Shown here piece after piece: positions 1 through 11,706 of a stretch of 64,000 nucleotides of DNA (the first letter of the stretch is position 1; every line of letters starts with the position of its first letter). The translations under genes were made by a program, and so were the position numbers. Origin of the DNA: Aquanectria penicillioides (taxonomy: Eukaryota; Ascomycota; Sordariomycetes; Hypocreales; Nectriaceae). A model generated the notes under the pieces. It searched no databases. It was not told the origin of the DNA and saw nothing but the letters and a program-made list of their open reading frames with translations. The stretch lies in the NCBI GenBank assembly GCA_003415625.1, contig PYIU01000009.1, positions 3,100,001 to 3,164,000 on the forward strand. The letters are read 5' to 3'.

Positions 1-171
1 CATGGAGACCCGAGAGGGATTCCTCCGAAAGCCCATGGGCCTGGAGGTTGCTATTACGAGACGATGAAGGACGCTGGGGTTGTCACATGGGCAACCACTG
101 TATCATTGCTAGGAGAATGGGGAAATGTAGCGACCATTTCGCTCATCCGTGCATCACTAGCTTTACCTGAA
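1..171 (+). CDS. C-terminal end of an unidentified protein (partial)
   Basis: Frame 1 is open from the window edge to a TAG at 169-171 and gives 56 residues, with a Gly/Pro-rich start (HGDPRGIPPKAHGPGG) and the tail LIRASLALPE. The start of the gene lies outside the window. The composition looks coding, but I do not recognise the family. Minus-strand reading frames overlap the same bases and look like shadows. An 840-bp gap separates it from the alcohol dehydrogenase gene, so no shared function can be claimed. Confidence 0.4.
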
Positions 172-1014
172 TAGAAACCAAGAAAAAGAATTAAATGAAT
201 GCGACATAAACTGAAGAAACAGTTCCCAGCTGCTTGTGACGGGTCTGTTAGGATGGATCCCAGTCTCCGCCGAACGCCGAGGAACACGCCTTGATCCTGT
301 CGAGCAGGGACCAAAGGAACTCGCTCTGTCGGCGGCATAAGCAAGACTGCCAATTGGAGCAGCCCACGGCTTGCGGGTGAAAGCAACGACCTGAATGGAG
401 AGCAAACCCTTGCCCCGAACCCGTAACATCTAGACGCAGTAGCATGTGGAGTGATGCACTGGGATCATGGGGATGACGGCCCCACGGCGAGATCTTGATC
501 ATGCGGGCATCGGCTGGATGGCCTTTGACGGCGACCCCGTTCAGAAAATAAGCTCCTCGGCCCCTCATTCAAACGACCTCTGATTGAAGAACTGCCGTGG
601 CCGCCTCCTCCTATGATTGGTCGGTTCCCGCTTGGGACGCCTCTGAATTGCCGATATCCACAGCCGTAGATGCCCTCTCCGAGGAAGCGGATGTGACCAC
701 GATTTAGGCTGTGGCGATTACAGCACCCCAGAATTCCAGAGCACCGCGACAAGCCTTATCGGTCTCTCATCACTAAGACACACCCGAGACCGTAAGCTCG
801 TCCAAGGCGGCTGGGCTAACAAACGGGAGCCGCCATCTGAGGGGATCAGCTTGCCTCCGAGGCCCCGCATTTACTCCAACTGCTCATCTCCGAGATTCTC
901 GGAGTTGACCAGACACTGCTAAACTTTGGAGGTAGTTGAATTAGTTTATCAAGATTGGTGTTGTTCTCCTAAACTTGGATGCGTTATAATTAATAGAAAG
1001 ACTGTGATTTAACC
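172..1014. other. Intergenic region, no supported gene
   Basis: About 840 bp. Several minus-strand frames of 90-110 codons overlap each other at 160-750, but none shows a recognisable domain or a consistent exon chain. The last part, roughly 900-1014, is AT-richer and is the probable promoter and leader of the alcohol dehydrogenase gene. Confidence 0.4.
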
Positions 1015-2188
1015 ATGGATCACCAAATACCCACAACTCAGAAGGCCGCAGTCATTGAAAACCCCGGTCCGACTGCAAAAATATCTATCCGCGATGACGT
1101 CTCAGTCGGTGAGCCTGGGGTAAACCAAATCCTCGTTAAACTGGCCTACAGCGGCATCTGGTAACATTGACCCAAAGCCGCCTACCAAAGACCCGTTCTG
1201 ACTGGTGCCTCTTAATACAGCGGATCAGAAATTCGAGCTTTTCTTGGATGGGGCCCGTACAAGTCCATTATAGGGCATGAAGGGGTGGGGATAGTGGTGA
1301 AGCTGGGTGAACAGGTCTCTTCATCCATGCTTGGCCAAAGGGTGGGTGTGAAGTGGCTTTGGAGTGCCTGTGGCGAGTGTTCTATTTGCTCCAAAGGGTA
1401 TCCGAACAATTGCCCAAAACAACTCAACACTGGAAAACATGTGCCGGGAACGTTCCAACAATATGTCTTGGCGGATGCTAGGTACGTCACTAGAATTCCG
1501 GATAGTGTTCGCAGTGAAGTAGCATCACCTTTGCTCTGTGCTGGTCTTACAATGGCTGGTGCAGTGTCGAAGCTGGAAGGGAGCTTATCATTAGGAGATT
1601 GGATTGTGATATCTGGGTCTGGAGGTGGTCTTGGGCACATTGGAGTGCAGATTGCAAGGCGGCTAAAGAAGTACCGCATTATCGCAGTCGATTCCGGAGA
1701 ATCCAAACGAGAGTTAAGCCTTCAATCGGGGGCAGAACACTTTATCGACTTCGCAGAGGATGATGTTGAAAAGAGAGTTAGAGAGATTACAGGGGAAGAA
1801 GGTGCCCATGCGGTACTGGTAGTATCAGGCTCCAAGACAGCTTTTAAAATGGCTCCCCAGCTGGCTCGAAACATGGGAATCATTGTGAGCATCGGTTTGC
1901 CCCCTCTCGATTTTGATATCCCGATACCTGCAACCATTTGCTCCGCGAGAGGTAAAGTTGTCATGGGAATTGAAGGTGCAGACGAAGCTAACATACCTGA
2001 AAGCACTCACGGTCACAGGCGTTGCCACAGGTACCGAACAACAAATGGAAGCCTTATTAGAGCAGACTGCAGCTGGGGAAATCAACCCAAGCATCGAAGT
2101 TCTCGATTTCGAAGACATCCCGGGCATCTTTGAAAGGCTTCGGAAAGAACAGGTAACTGGGCGAATTGTGGTCAGAATTCCCGAGTAA
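1015..2188 (+). CDS. Zinc-dependent alcohol dehydrogenase (ADH1-like), 3 exons, 348 aa
   Basis: Medium-chain NAD(P)-dependent dehydrogenase that interconverts alcohols and aldehydes or ketones. Exons 1015-1160, 1221-1951 and 2019-2188, with introns of 60 and 67 bp; the second has a CTAAC branch site. Phases agree and the total is 1,047 bp. Catalytic zinc ligands are Cys49 and His68 in GHEGVG. Structural zinc cysteines 99, 102, 105 and 113 have the classical spacing. A Rossmann glycine motif GSGGGLGHIG lies at about 181-190. The end IPGIFERLRKEQVTGRIVV is typical of fungal ADH. Length matches the roughly 350 aa norm. No targeting peptide is seen, so it is probably cytosolic. It converges on the MFS gene at 2452, leaving 263 bp. 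Inference: it could oxidise an aglycone alcohol released by the nearby beta-glucosidase. The actual substrate cannot be read from sequence. Confidence 0.88.
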
Positions 2189-2451
2189 GCCTTCCCAAGC
2201 AGGGCAATGATGGGGAAACACTGAAATTGGTTCACTCAAACGGGAGAAGGGGGTATCGAGTAGAATATTTAACATCAGATGCATTTGGAACATTATCAAG
2301 GAGCTCAAGAACATCCTCGGACTAACGGCCCCAAAAAGAACTGGGCTCAATCATGACAGCGATGGGTGCATTATACTGCCTGAATAGTCAAGCTTGTCTT
2401 CATCTCTGGATATCTCAACTGAGCCAGGAAATGCTAAAATCCAGGCTCAGT

Positions 2452-4709
2452 TCAAACCACCTCGCCAATCTGAACCTTGTCATTATACTTCTTATTCTTC
2501 GAATCCCCATCGGTATCAGAGTGGGCCTCTTGCACTGAGGTCGAGTTCTCCTTGGAAATAGCTTGGGCTTCGTAGAAAGCAACCCGCTTGGGTCTGAGCA
2601 TGAAGTTAGTTGTGCCATAGTTGGAGAGAGATCTGGGCGGCGCTTACAGTAGGTATTTCTTATCCAGTTGCCAGAGACCAAGAATGAGAAGAATTCCAGC
2701 AATCCACATTGAGAGCATCACAGACCAGCCGGTGGTATCTGATTTAAAGAGATTAGAATCTGGGAACTTTGGCTTGACATCATCGTTTCAACTTACAGTA
2801 TGGTGCTTGAGTGGCCGGCCAAACTTTGATCGTGCTACCGGCATCGACTGCGTAGATTGCGACCACAGAAATGCCAACAATGAGTGCACGCGCTTCTGGA
2901 TCTTGAGGAAACCTTTGAAGATAATTAGGACGGATGAGCATATGGGATGAATGTGTAGTCTTGACTTACATGTCTGTAAACCAAGCCAATAGAATGAGTC
3001 CAGATCCCTGACAAGCATAAGTGACGAAATAGCTGGCATAGGCAGCTGAAACCGAGATTGAAGTGGGGTTTCTTGTCCAAATAGTCATGACGATGGCAGG
3101 AATTGCACCAATAACGCCTAAGGAGTCTCCAGGTTAGCCCAACACTTGCCCAAAGTTGACACAAACTAGTAGCGAATGGAGATATGATGGCCGTGACTTA
3201 CTTTGTGCAATGATTAGTTGCCATCGAACCTGCAAAAGATCCGAAAGGATGCACCATATCCAGACTATAGTTGAGATGACGTTAGGTTCTTCATCTGAAT
3301 CAGTAGATACCACAGCAAACGTACTGAAAACAACTTGAACAGCGCCACCTCCAATGGGGATTGCATTGACTTGATTTGTAGTCCAGAGGGCATGGCCTTG
3401 TCCATCACGAAGATTCTTCAAAAATACGGCAAAGTATGAAAGGGCACCGGCGCTCATCCCGCTCACGACCCAGTAAGCAGGGATGTAATAGAAAATCCAT
3501 AAGCGACTGGCGCGCCTAGAATGTAGGAAAAGTGGTTAGTTTTGGATTGTAATGTTTCGAGAGAATGGAAATGAACTGACTTTGCAGCGGCCCATGTGAT
3601 CTTCTTAGCTTGGGACCGGCCATGACGCGCCAGTCTTTCGTTGGCGATGCGTTCATGCTCCTTGGTGAACCACCATCTTGCCCAAGGGTTCGGGCGGTCG
3701 GGCGTATCAGGAAGCATGACGAACCCGAAGAAGCCAATAATGACTGTCATGATGGCGTTGATGACGAAAAGCCATCTGGAGCGAGTTAGTTACCAAGTGA
3801 CATGGTGAAGGAGTGGGTCGAACAACGTACCGCCAGCCTTCCAATCCACTCCTGCGGTTGAGGGTGTTGAGAATTGCGACTTGAAGTGCACCTGACATCA
3901 TCCCCCCCACTGCACGAGCGGAATGATAGAATCCCATACTATTGGTTTAGTCAGCGACAAGGAAATGAAGATGCGTACAGATTGATGGCTGTGAGAGGAT
4001 GATTATCGATTCAATATCACGTACCGCTTTGCAAGTTCTGAAGGGGTGTACCAATACACTAATGACAAGTTAGATTATGCTCAATTGAATTGGAACAAAG
4101 TCTTTGAACCGGAAAAGAGGAGCTTCAATGTGAGATGACATACTTAGCAGAGTGATCATTCCAGGCCAAGCACTGCTCTCGAGCAAACCCAGGAAGAAAC
4201 GGAGAGCGTAGATTTGTTTTGCGTTGTGAACAATGGCGATTAAACCAGTAATGACTCCCCATGCAATCTCCAAGCCTGGAAGCCATAGACTAGGCCGAAC
4301 ATAGGTCATGATGATTTGCGACGGGATGAGCATGATGCAGTAGCCGATGTTGAAGTAGGTGGTGAAGCTTCAATGCCGTTGTCAGTAAAAAAAATAGAAA
4401 GGTCCTACAGCCGCAATTAAACCTTAAAACATACAAATTAAGTTCATTTTGCACAAGATTCAAGTCCTCCTTCATGCCACTGACATAGGCTGTAGTGATG
4501 TTGGTCTGGTCGAGGAATTTGATGACTGTTGGTCCCACCGTTAGTCCATTGAAGAGGAATGGACCTTGACGAGGCTATTGCTTACCCTGAGAAATACATC
4601 CGAAAGTCATGAGAAAAAGGTCCAATCGGCGAACAAATGCTCGCTCCTCAGGCGTTCGCTCATGCTTCTTGGCAATAGCTAGCCGGCCAAATGCTGACGA
4701 TAAGCCCAT
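2452..4709 (-). CDS. MFS transporter, Dal5/Liz1/Fen2-type anion:cation symporter, 12 exons, 508 aa
   Basis: Plasma-membrane proton symporter family for carboxylate-like solutes (allantoate, pantothenate, biotin, nicotinate). Exons, high to low: 4709-4586, 4525-4435, 4367-4144, 4058-4025, 3938-3831, 3775-3581, 3515-3325, 3264-3202, 3117-2970, 2912-2797, 2738-2648, 2593-2452. Every junction keeps the frame and the total is 1,527 bp. Key segments: KFLDQTNITTAYVSGMKEDL after the first membrane helix, YFNIGYCIMLIPSQ, YTPSELAKRMGFYHSARAVGG, and the central loop PDTPDRPNPWARWWFTKEHE. These are typical of this family, and the first segment is closest in my recall to Liz1/Fen2/Vht1 pantothenate and biotin carriers. 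The protein ends in a hydrophilic tail with no frameshift. Eleven introns in 2.3 kb are many but fit the family. The substrate is unknown; in this cluster it may carry an organic acid or aglycone (inference). Confidence 0.82.
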
Positions 4710-5991
4710 GATTCTATGGAGGGTTTCACAAACTAGAGTATCGATGTATCACTGATGAATTGCCAAGGCCTCTGGAACGGCTCCAATTTGAAGTGTGCCT
4801 AAGCTTATTTATAAAGCCTACAATGCCTAATCTGGGGTTAGAGTAGGGCGGCTGGCTATCCCACAATGACCCTTATCTTGCCCCTAGGTCCATCACGAGT
4901 TCCATATCTCAATATGCTGTTAGATGTTCAAAATTCTTCAGCTTGGGCTGATGCAATCGACCGATTTGACCCACTTGGAATCTATCCTGGGTTCATGACC
5001 TGTGGGATCTCCGCAATAATGGGTGGGAGACGACGTCTATGTGCTGGCAGTTCGCAGTAGTCAACTGCACCAACCCGTCTCAATCAGGCAACACAGCTTG
5101 CATTCGTCTTTGAGGCTTGCAATCGCGAGCTTGCTGCAGTGATGAAATCCCATTGAGGTGGATAATATTGTTAGCGTGCTGTTATGATGCAATTCCCAAT
5201 TATTTCGCGTCAACCGGCTCCCACCCAATACAATGATGCATCGCGCCACAATATGCACACGGGTGACAAGGTTATGATGGGGTTCGGTAGTACGGGATGT
5301 GGGATGCAATGTGAGTATCGGAGGTTTAAGTGAAGAATCCTTCCAGAGTTAAGGTTATTCCGAAGAAATAATGAAGTGAACAAGAGCGTAACATTGAATC
5401 ATGACCAGATATCTGAACAATGCCAAGAGCCAGAGCCCACGTCGCCTCCATAAAACATGATACAGGATACGAGTTTCTCAACAAAGACCAATCCTTTTCT
5501 CCAAATCTCCAGTTAAACCTCGCTGATTACCCCTGGCTAGTAATCAAAGATCCCTCATGTCGAGTAATCTTATTATCAGATTTGCGAGACATGACTAAAT
5601 CTCGCGAATCAGATTGTCTTCGGTTCTAGCTGGGCCCATGCCGCTCTAGTCATTTATAAACACCCGTTTGAGCGCCTCTTCTGGTTCCAGGGCTTCAAGT
5701 CAGGCACAGACAACCGCATTGGGATCATATGATATGGTCTTATCCTATTTATTTGCTCGGAACAACTGGTTCACGTTTCCGTGAAAATGAAGCGTTGCCT
5801 AGCTCGGACACGTGGTTGGTGTTCGATTAGATCCGATGCGGAGTAGGTCTGCTCCGTAACCAAGATGGCGAATGGCGTGCTCCGGCTCCACTTTCGCCAG
5901 TGCGGGATAATCCAGCTCATGGGCTGTTGCCCAGTCCATAGGCGCTGTATTCGCATCCTCTGCCAGCCAGATAGAGCCATCCACTGAAGCT
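4710..5991. promoter_or_regulatory. Divergent upstream region between MFS transporter and Zn2Cys6 regulator
   Basis: About 1.28 kb between two divergent start codons. Short frames at 4866-5060 and 5420-5629 lack domains and are probably chance. I see no convincing TATA element or paired CGG triplets close to either start. It should hold both promoters. Confidence 0.4.
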
Positions 5992-7840
5992 ATGCGCCGG
6001 AATGCATGCACTTTTTGTCGGTGAGGAAATCCAACCGCTACGAGCCGAGCCTCGCACGTTTGATAGTGTGTACTCACCCATATCAAGGTCTAGCAAGGTC
6101 CGATGCAAGGTCAAGGAGCCAGACGTGAGCTGCGAGAGATGCCTATACAAATGCGTTCGCTGCTCTTATGTAGTCGATAGAGGATATAGCCCGTCACAAT
6201 CCCAGGATTCACATGCAGCACACAGCCTAGCCCAGTTGGGGGGCGCGACGAAGGCATACCAACTCACCCAGGAGACCCATGGACTTGACTTCGGTCAAGG
6301 ACGCCCTGAAGATGTTTTGCGAGAAGCAGAGTTTACTCACTCGCTGATTTTGCTATACTTCAGCAATTTCAGTGATATTCATTTTATGTTTGATGAGGAA
6401 TTGTTCTTGAGAGAGTTTGCCATTGGCGAAGTCCCCAAGATAATCATCTACTGTATGATGGCGCTTAGTATTCGGTATGTGAGTTCGACGGTTATTTCTA
6501 CAATATTTGGTTCAACCATCAATAAAAGAGCTAATAAACCTTTTCAAGTTTCTCTCTTGCTCCATTTCGAGAAGAATTGCCGCCATGCCATCGTGGAGAA
6601 GCACTCTTCCAACATGCAAGACGACTCCTTCAACAAGAGTTTGATTGGCCGTCGGTTACCACTATCCAGGCCTATATTCTGCTTAGCACTTACAAAATAT
6701 CATTTGGTGGATCAAGGCAGGCTTATTTATACCTCGGTACGCTGTGTCGATCACGTTCTTGGCGCTGGAATCGCTGATGAACTTTGTCTAGGCTTTGCAA
6801 CAAACATGCTCAGATCCTTGCGCCTGTTGGACCCCAACATGGAGGAGAAGTCTATCTATTCGGAAAAGAATCGCCGTCTCGTATGCACCATGGCATTGAT
6901 GGATCGCCTAATGTCATTCCCCCTCCGGCTGTCACCCCAGTTCTTGCCCGAGGATCGCCTACCCGCGATGCTCAGCGAGGAGGAATTCTGGGTCCTCAAA
7001 AAAGGCCTTGCCAGTGGAGAAAGACCACAGAAACCCAATGGAATCAGCGTCAGTCAAGAAATCGTGGGTTTATCAGGGACCCTTATAGCAGCTTGCAACA
7101 TCTACTTTGGAAAGGATTCCCGCACCACATTGGAAGAGGTTCGCTCTGGCTTTTCTCAATACTCATGCTCCCGAGACGCTTCGATACTATACAATGCGCA
7201 AAACCTGGAGTGGCATAAGAGCCATGATACCCTTCGGAAGTTTGCGTACATGCATCTGCTCTATCATCATGTTGGCCAGGTGATACATTTCCAGGCCTTG
7301 CGGTCGATGGACCAGATGAATGTCAGCATATCCGAGGTACGAAGCCCGGGATTATCCTTGAGGGATCTTGCACAAGTGTGCTACCAGCATGCATCGAGTA
7401 TTGCATCCATTGTTCGATACAATTGGGACCAAGGAGGCTTTGATCTCCATAACTTCTCAGTTGGCCAGATCCTCATCATTGCTACGGTAGTCATCAATCA
7501 CGCACTACTTTGGGCTCCTTCGACTGAAGCGGAGACTCAGTTGCAAGCTGAACTTGAGACGCTGCTGGCGTGTATTAAGCGGGTAAAACTCCACACACGG
7601 ATGTTTATGTGGGTAGTAAGTCTCAACCTCCCCAATGATTGAAAAGCCAACAAGTGAATAACCCCATGTGTATACTAATAATGTAACTTCAAGCTTCAAC
7701 ATCTCGAGACTTTTACCAAGATACGAACCGAGAACAGTTCTTGGGCTCAGATATTTGACAGAAACTCTCGTCTACTAGGGCAGTTACTGTATCTTGGGAG
7801 CTACTATGAGAAATTCGAGGCTCGTACGGCAGGTTCGTGA
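5992..7840 (+). CDS. Zn(II)2Cys6 transcription factor with fungal-specific regulatory domain, 5 exons, 524 aa
   Basis: Nuclear DNA-binding regulator, GAL4 class. Exons 5992-6020, 6088-6474, 6549-6736, 6792-7615 and 7694-7840. The 29-bp first exon encodes MRRNACTFCR, so the zinc cluster is complete only after splicing: Cys6, 9, 16, 25, 28 and 35, spacing C-x2-C-x6-C-x8-C-x2-C-x6-C. The 5992 start is the only in-frame ATG after a stop at 5908. The rest resembles the fungal_trans middle domain: a helical block ILLYFSNFSDIHFMF, then TIQAYILLSTYKISFGGSRQAY and ALMDRLMSFPLRLSPQFL. The final intron uses a consensus GTAAGT donor and a TACTAAT-like branch site. The gene converges on the beta-glucosidase with 259 bp between stops. 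It is a candidate local regulator of the neighbouring glycosidase and transporter (inference from position). Confidence 0.83.
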
Positions 7841-8099
7841 ATGCAACTGTTCCATTTTATTTTCTCTCTTTATTCTATAATAACCCATGATCTAACGTGC
7901 TCTACCAAGGCCACCTTCCAGGGATGGGGTCGCTGCTTATGCCCGATACGATTCCGTCGCAAGACATACAAGCGCTCTGGGAATAATTCGAATAGCATAC
8001 ATATTTGACCGAGATGCAGTGGCAATACAACGATACAGTCTGATATACGGAGTTGAAACAATTATGGAGGTAGTTTTGGCTAAGTCCGCGGAAGATGGA

Positions 8100-10844
8100 T
8101 TAGATACCTGTCCAGGTGAAAGTCTCGGAGACAGAGAATGAAACTGAGTGTGCGATATCAACGCTTGACAGGCCGACCAAAACTTGGTACTCTCCCTTCT
8201 CTGCATGCCAACGCTGGTTGTCTGCGTCATAAACACTGACGCTGTATTTATCCAACTCGGCACTGACTTGCTCGGTTTGACCCGCGGCAATGTTCACCTT
8301 GGCAAATGCCTGAAGCTCTTTTTCTGGCCTTGAATGACCGGGTAGTCCAGGGAACTGGGGCGTCTTGACATAAAACTGAACAACTGTTTTACCAGCGAGC
8401 CGACCGATATTTTTCACCTCGGCCGCAATCAGAATCCTGTCATCTGAGCTACTGATGACGGCTGGCTCTGCAGCACTGGCCTCAGAAACGGCAAAATCCG
8501 TATATGACAGGCCATGGCCAAACGGGAACAGGGGCTTTGGACTAGATTGACGATCGAACCACCGGTATCCAATATCTAAGCCCTCTTTATAGTAGAGGGT
8601 ATCATCACGGTTTGCGGGGAAGTTGCCAAACGAAGAATTGTCTTCCAGCCGCTTCGGCCAAGATAGCGGCAGCTTTCCATTCGGGTTCACAGCGCCAGTC
8701 AGCACTGATGCGAGAGAATGTCCAGTCTCTTGTCCTGGGAACCATGCCTGCACAATTGCAGGAGTGGTTTCAACAAATGGTGTCAAGTTCACTGGTGCAC
8801 CCGAGAAATTGACAACCACGGTCTTCGGGTTTACTGATGAAACCGCTTCGATCAAACTGTACTGCTCAGCCGTAAGGTCCATAGTTTCACGGTCAAATCC
8901 TTCAGACTCGATTTCATTTGTATTACCGACACAAACTACAGCGTAGTCGCTCTCCTGGGCGACACGCTTCGATTCTGTGAGGCATTCATGGAGGTCAATG
9001 TGTTCAAGGAACCTGATTGCGCTTCCCTGGAACATTTTGCCAAAAACAGGTGGGGCTTGGAGAATCTCTGGGTCACAGGCCCAAGACTCAAGCCGAATGG
9101 AGTATCGTCGGCCAGATTCAAGGTGATGGTTAAATCGCCTTTCTAATTGCTTCTTGAAGAAGTAAAATGACTCTGGTCTAAGGTTAGTCTCCTGAGGCCG
9201 CTCGAAGATGAGCTTGTCATCGATATAACATTTTGCTTGTCCAGTGCTAATCACCGAGAAGATGGCGTCACCGGTGGATGGAGCAACAAGATCGAAGGTG
9301 ATCCGGGTGCAGTATTCAACTTTGTCCAGATAATCGGGCCACTTCTCCTTGATCATGTACTCTGACTGTGCCCTGGACTCCTCATGCACCAGGTTTTCCC
9401 CAATGATAGAACCGTTGAACCATTCTAGCTTGACAGGCTCGGATGTGTGATCCTCGCGACTTGGAGCAAAGACAATTGCTGGGTCAGCGTGAGGGACGGC
9501 GCCAAATACTGGAACTCCTGGGGCCACAGATGTCTTGTAACCCAGTTTTTCAAAGCCCTGGATGGGTGTGATGGCATGCAAGGCGTCAACTCGAGCACTG
9601 CCACCACCACCAAGAACCACGGATATTGCGTGGTGGCCGATAAGAGCCACCGATGCTCCCTTGGAGATAGGAAGAACTTTCTTGTCGTTTTTCAGTAGCA
9701 CGATCCCGTCGGCCGCAGAATCCGCGATTAGCGCATCTCGAGCCGAATCTTCCACTGCACGCTCAGGTGGTTCTTCAGGATTCTCAAATCGCCCAAGGCG
9801 ATGAGCAAGTTCCAAGATGCGACGCGCGCTGTCGTTTATTGTTTCTTCAGAAAGCACCTTTTCTTGAACAAGTTTTAAGACGGCATCGACCTTTCTCCAT
9901 TTTGGCGGACCAGGCATCTCAACGTCCACACCTGCGTCGACACTCGGTCCAATGGAGTACGTGCCCATCCAGTCTGAGATGACTGCACCATCAAATCCCC
10001 ATTCCTCCCGCAGGACCTTTGTCACCAAACGGTGACTGTCGGCGACATAGGTACCCTGGACTCGATTGTAACTATTTCATGTTAGTCTCGTGTTGTGCTG
10101 CGGCTGTATTGGGCTGCATGGGTGTTGGAAGCAGGACGGGATTGCTTTGGACTTTCAAAACATACCTCGTCATAAAGCACCACGGATCAGATAGTTTATT
10201 GACCAGCTGGAATGGTTTCAAATAAATTTCCCTCAGAGTCTGCTCGTCGACCTCAACTGTGAGAGTAGTGCGCTGGTTTTCTGCGTCATTCGCAACAAAA
10301 TGCTTGGGAGTAGCAGCTATGCGGCCTTCAGCCTGACAACCGCGCACATATGCAGCAGCCAACGTGCCTAGAACAACCGGATCTTCGCTATATGTTTCAT
10401 AGTTTCGTCCGCCTAGTGGTGAGCGGATCACATTCAGAGTTGGCGCGAGCAGCACATTTGCGGATTTGGTCTCGGCCTCCTTGGCAACAGCGGCTCCGAT
10501 TTTCTCAAGAACCGCGGTGTCAAATGTTGAGCCAAGAGACGTTCCACAGGGGAAGCAGGCAGCCTTGATGCCAGACACGTAGCTTTCGCCGCGAGCACCA
10601 TTGGGGCCATCGGTAAACTATACCCGGGGGGAAATTGTTAGTTAAATATTCCATAATTTTCACAGACGCAGCTTCATCTGGCCCATCATAGGACCATGTG
10701 AGCAATTACCTTAATTTGGGGCACGAAAACATGGTCTCTTTTAATGACGTGCGTCCGCCACCAATCGACCCCAGCCAGTAATGAGATCTTTTCTTGTAGA
10801 GTAAGCTCAAATAGAAGAGCAGGTATGTCAACGTTGGGACTCAT
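8100..10844 (-). CDS. Glycoside hydrolase family 3 beta-glucosidase with PA14 domain, 3 exons, 852 aa
   Basis: Hydrolyses terminal beta-glucosidic bonds with retention. Exons 10844-10710, 10617-10166 and 10071-8100; introns of 92 and 94 bp, total 2,559 bp. Start chosen at 10844 (MSPNVDIPALLFEL); another in-frame ATG at 10877 would add 11 residues. No signal peptide is seen, so an intracellular enzyme is likely. Domains: N-terminal barrel with FTDGPNG, KHF and the nucleophile motif SDW (Asp229 by this model); alpha/beta sandwich with LLKND; a PA14 insert at about 400-560 (KLEWFNGSIIGENL ... FSVISTGQAKCYIDDKL); GFDRETMDL on the acid/base side; a C-terminal fibronectin-III-like domain (GHSRPEKELQAFAKV). 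Length fits the PA14-containing fungal subfamily of roughly 830-860 aa. It shares a promoter region with the sugar transporter, which suggests import followed by intracellular hydrolysis. Confidence 0.9.
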
Positions 10845-11706
10845 TATGACTGCAGATTGGTAAATATGGACTGGCAAAGTCGAAAAGGAGGTCTGATTCT
10901 GGTCTACCCGAGCTTAGAGACTGACGCACTGCAGGCGAAGTCTGTCCATCTGCCGAAGCCTCGGTTTTCCGGCGGGATGATGCTTATGTATGTGCTGCAT
11001 GGGTCATCCACTTTTAGACTTGGATCCACTTGAGCACTACCTTTTCATGCCTCGACCGAGTTCTCATCAAAGATACGAACTATCGCGAGCAAGTTATAGA
11101 AGCCAACTGGTCAATGAGAAGACGAATTTGCTAGGCGAGCCACGTTGAGTCCTGCGGGTCTTTCGGCGGGCTTCATAAATGATTGGTTCAACGCCGATCA
11201 TCTCGCCGAAATATCGGCCCCATCACGGCGAGGTCGTAGTATCATTGGTTCCCGCTTCTAAGCTCTCCAAGCCCCTCATACTTAACAGTCGAGCGCCACC
11301 AAATCGCGATCCAGGCCCAGGATGGATCATCTGATGACATGTGCAAGTGCGTTACACGCATTCTGCTTGTTGGTCGCTGGGCCGGAGTCGTCATCGACTG
11401 GACATCTAGCTCGGTACTATTCGATTTGGTTTAGCCAGTGACACGAAACTACAGCTAGCAGAATGATTCTACTTCGAGCATCATCGCCCCGGGTATTACC
11501 AAGTTTTGCCAATTATTGCGCGATGCAGTCTCCTACAATTCTCATGCTGCAGGAAACAGCTTCTCGACAACCCTGCGACTGGTATAAAATGATTGATGCC
11601 CACCCTCGTAATGACGATCTATCCATCCAGTATCCTCGAGTTGTCTTTACACGGGGGTTGGTTTCTTAGTATCAGCGAGACGCCAAGGACTTTCCAAACC
11701 GTTACA
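10845..11706. promoter_or_regulatory. Shared divergent promoter of beta-glucosidase and sugar transporter
   Basis: 862 bp between divergent start codons. It contains CGG-N4-CCG at 10962-10971 (CGGTTTTCCG) and CCG-N6-CGG at 11206-11217; the latter lies inside a longer inverted repeat GCCGAT...ATCGGC. Paired CGG triplets are the usual target form of Zn2Cys6 regulators. TATAAAA at 11583-11589 is about 120 bp upstream of the transporter start. CCCCGG at 11487-11492 fits the CreA consensus SYGGRG on the other strand. Binding by the adjacent regulator is inferred, not shown. Confidence 0.5.

Noticed and set aside
54..752. Overlapping minus-strand frames of 88-110 codons
   Set aside because: They overlap one another and the plus-strand partial gene, with no motif and no consistent splice chain.
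1212..1706. 164-codon minus frame
   Set aside because: Lies entirely antisense to the alcohol dehydrogenase exons; codon shadow.
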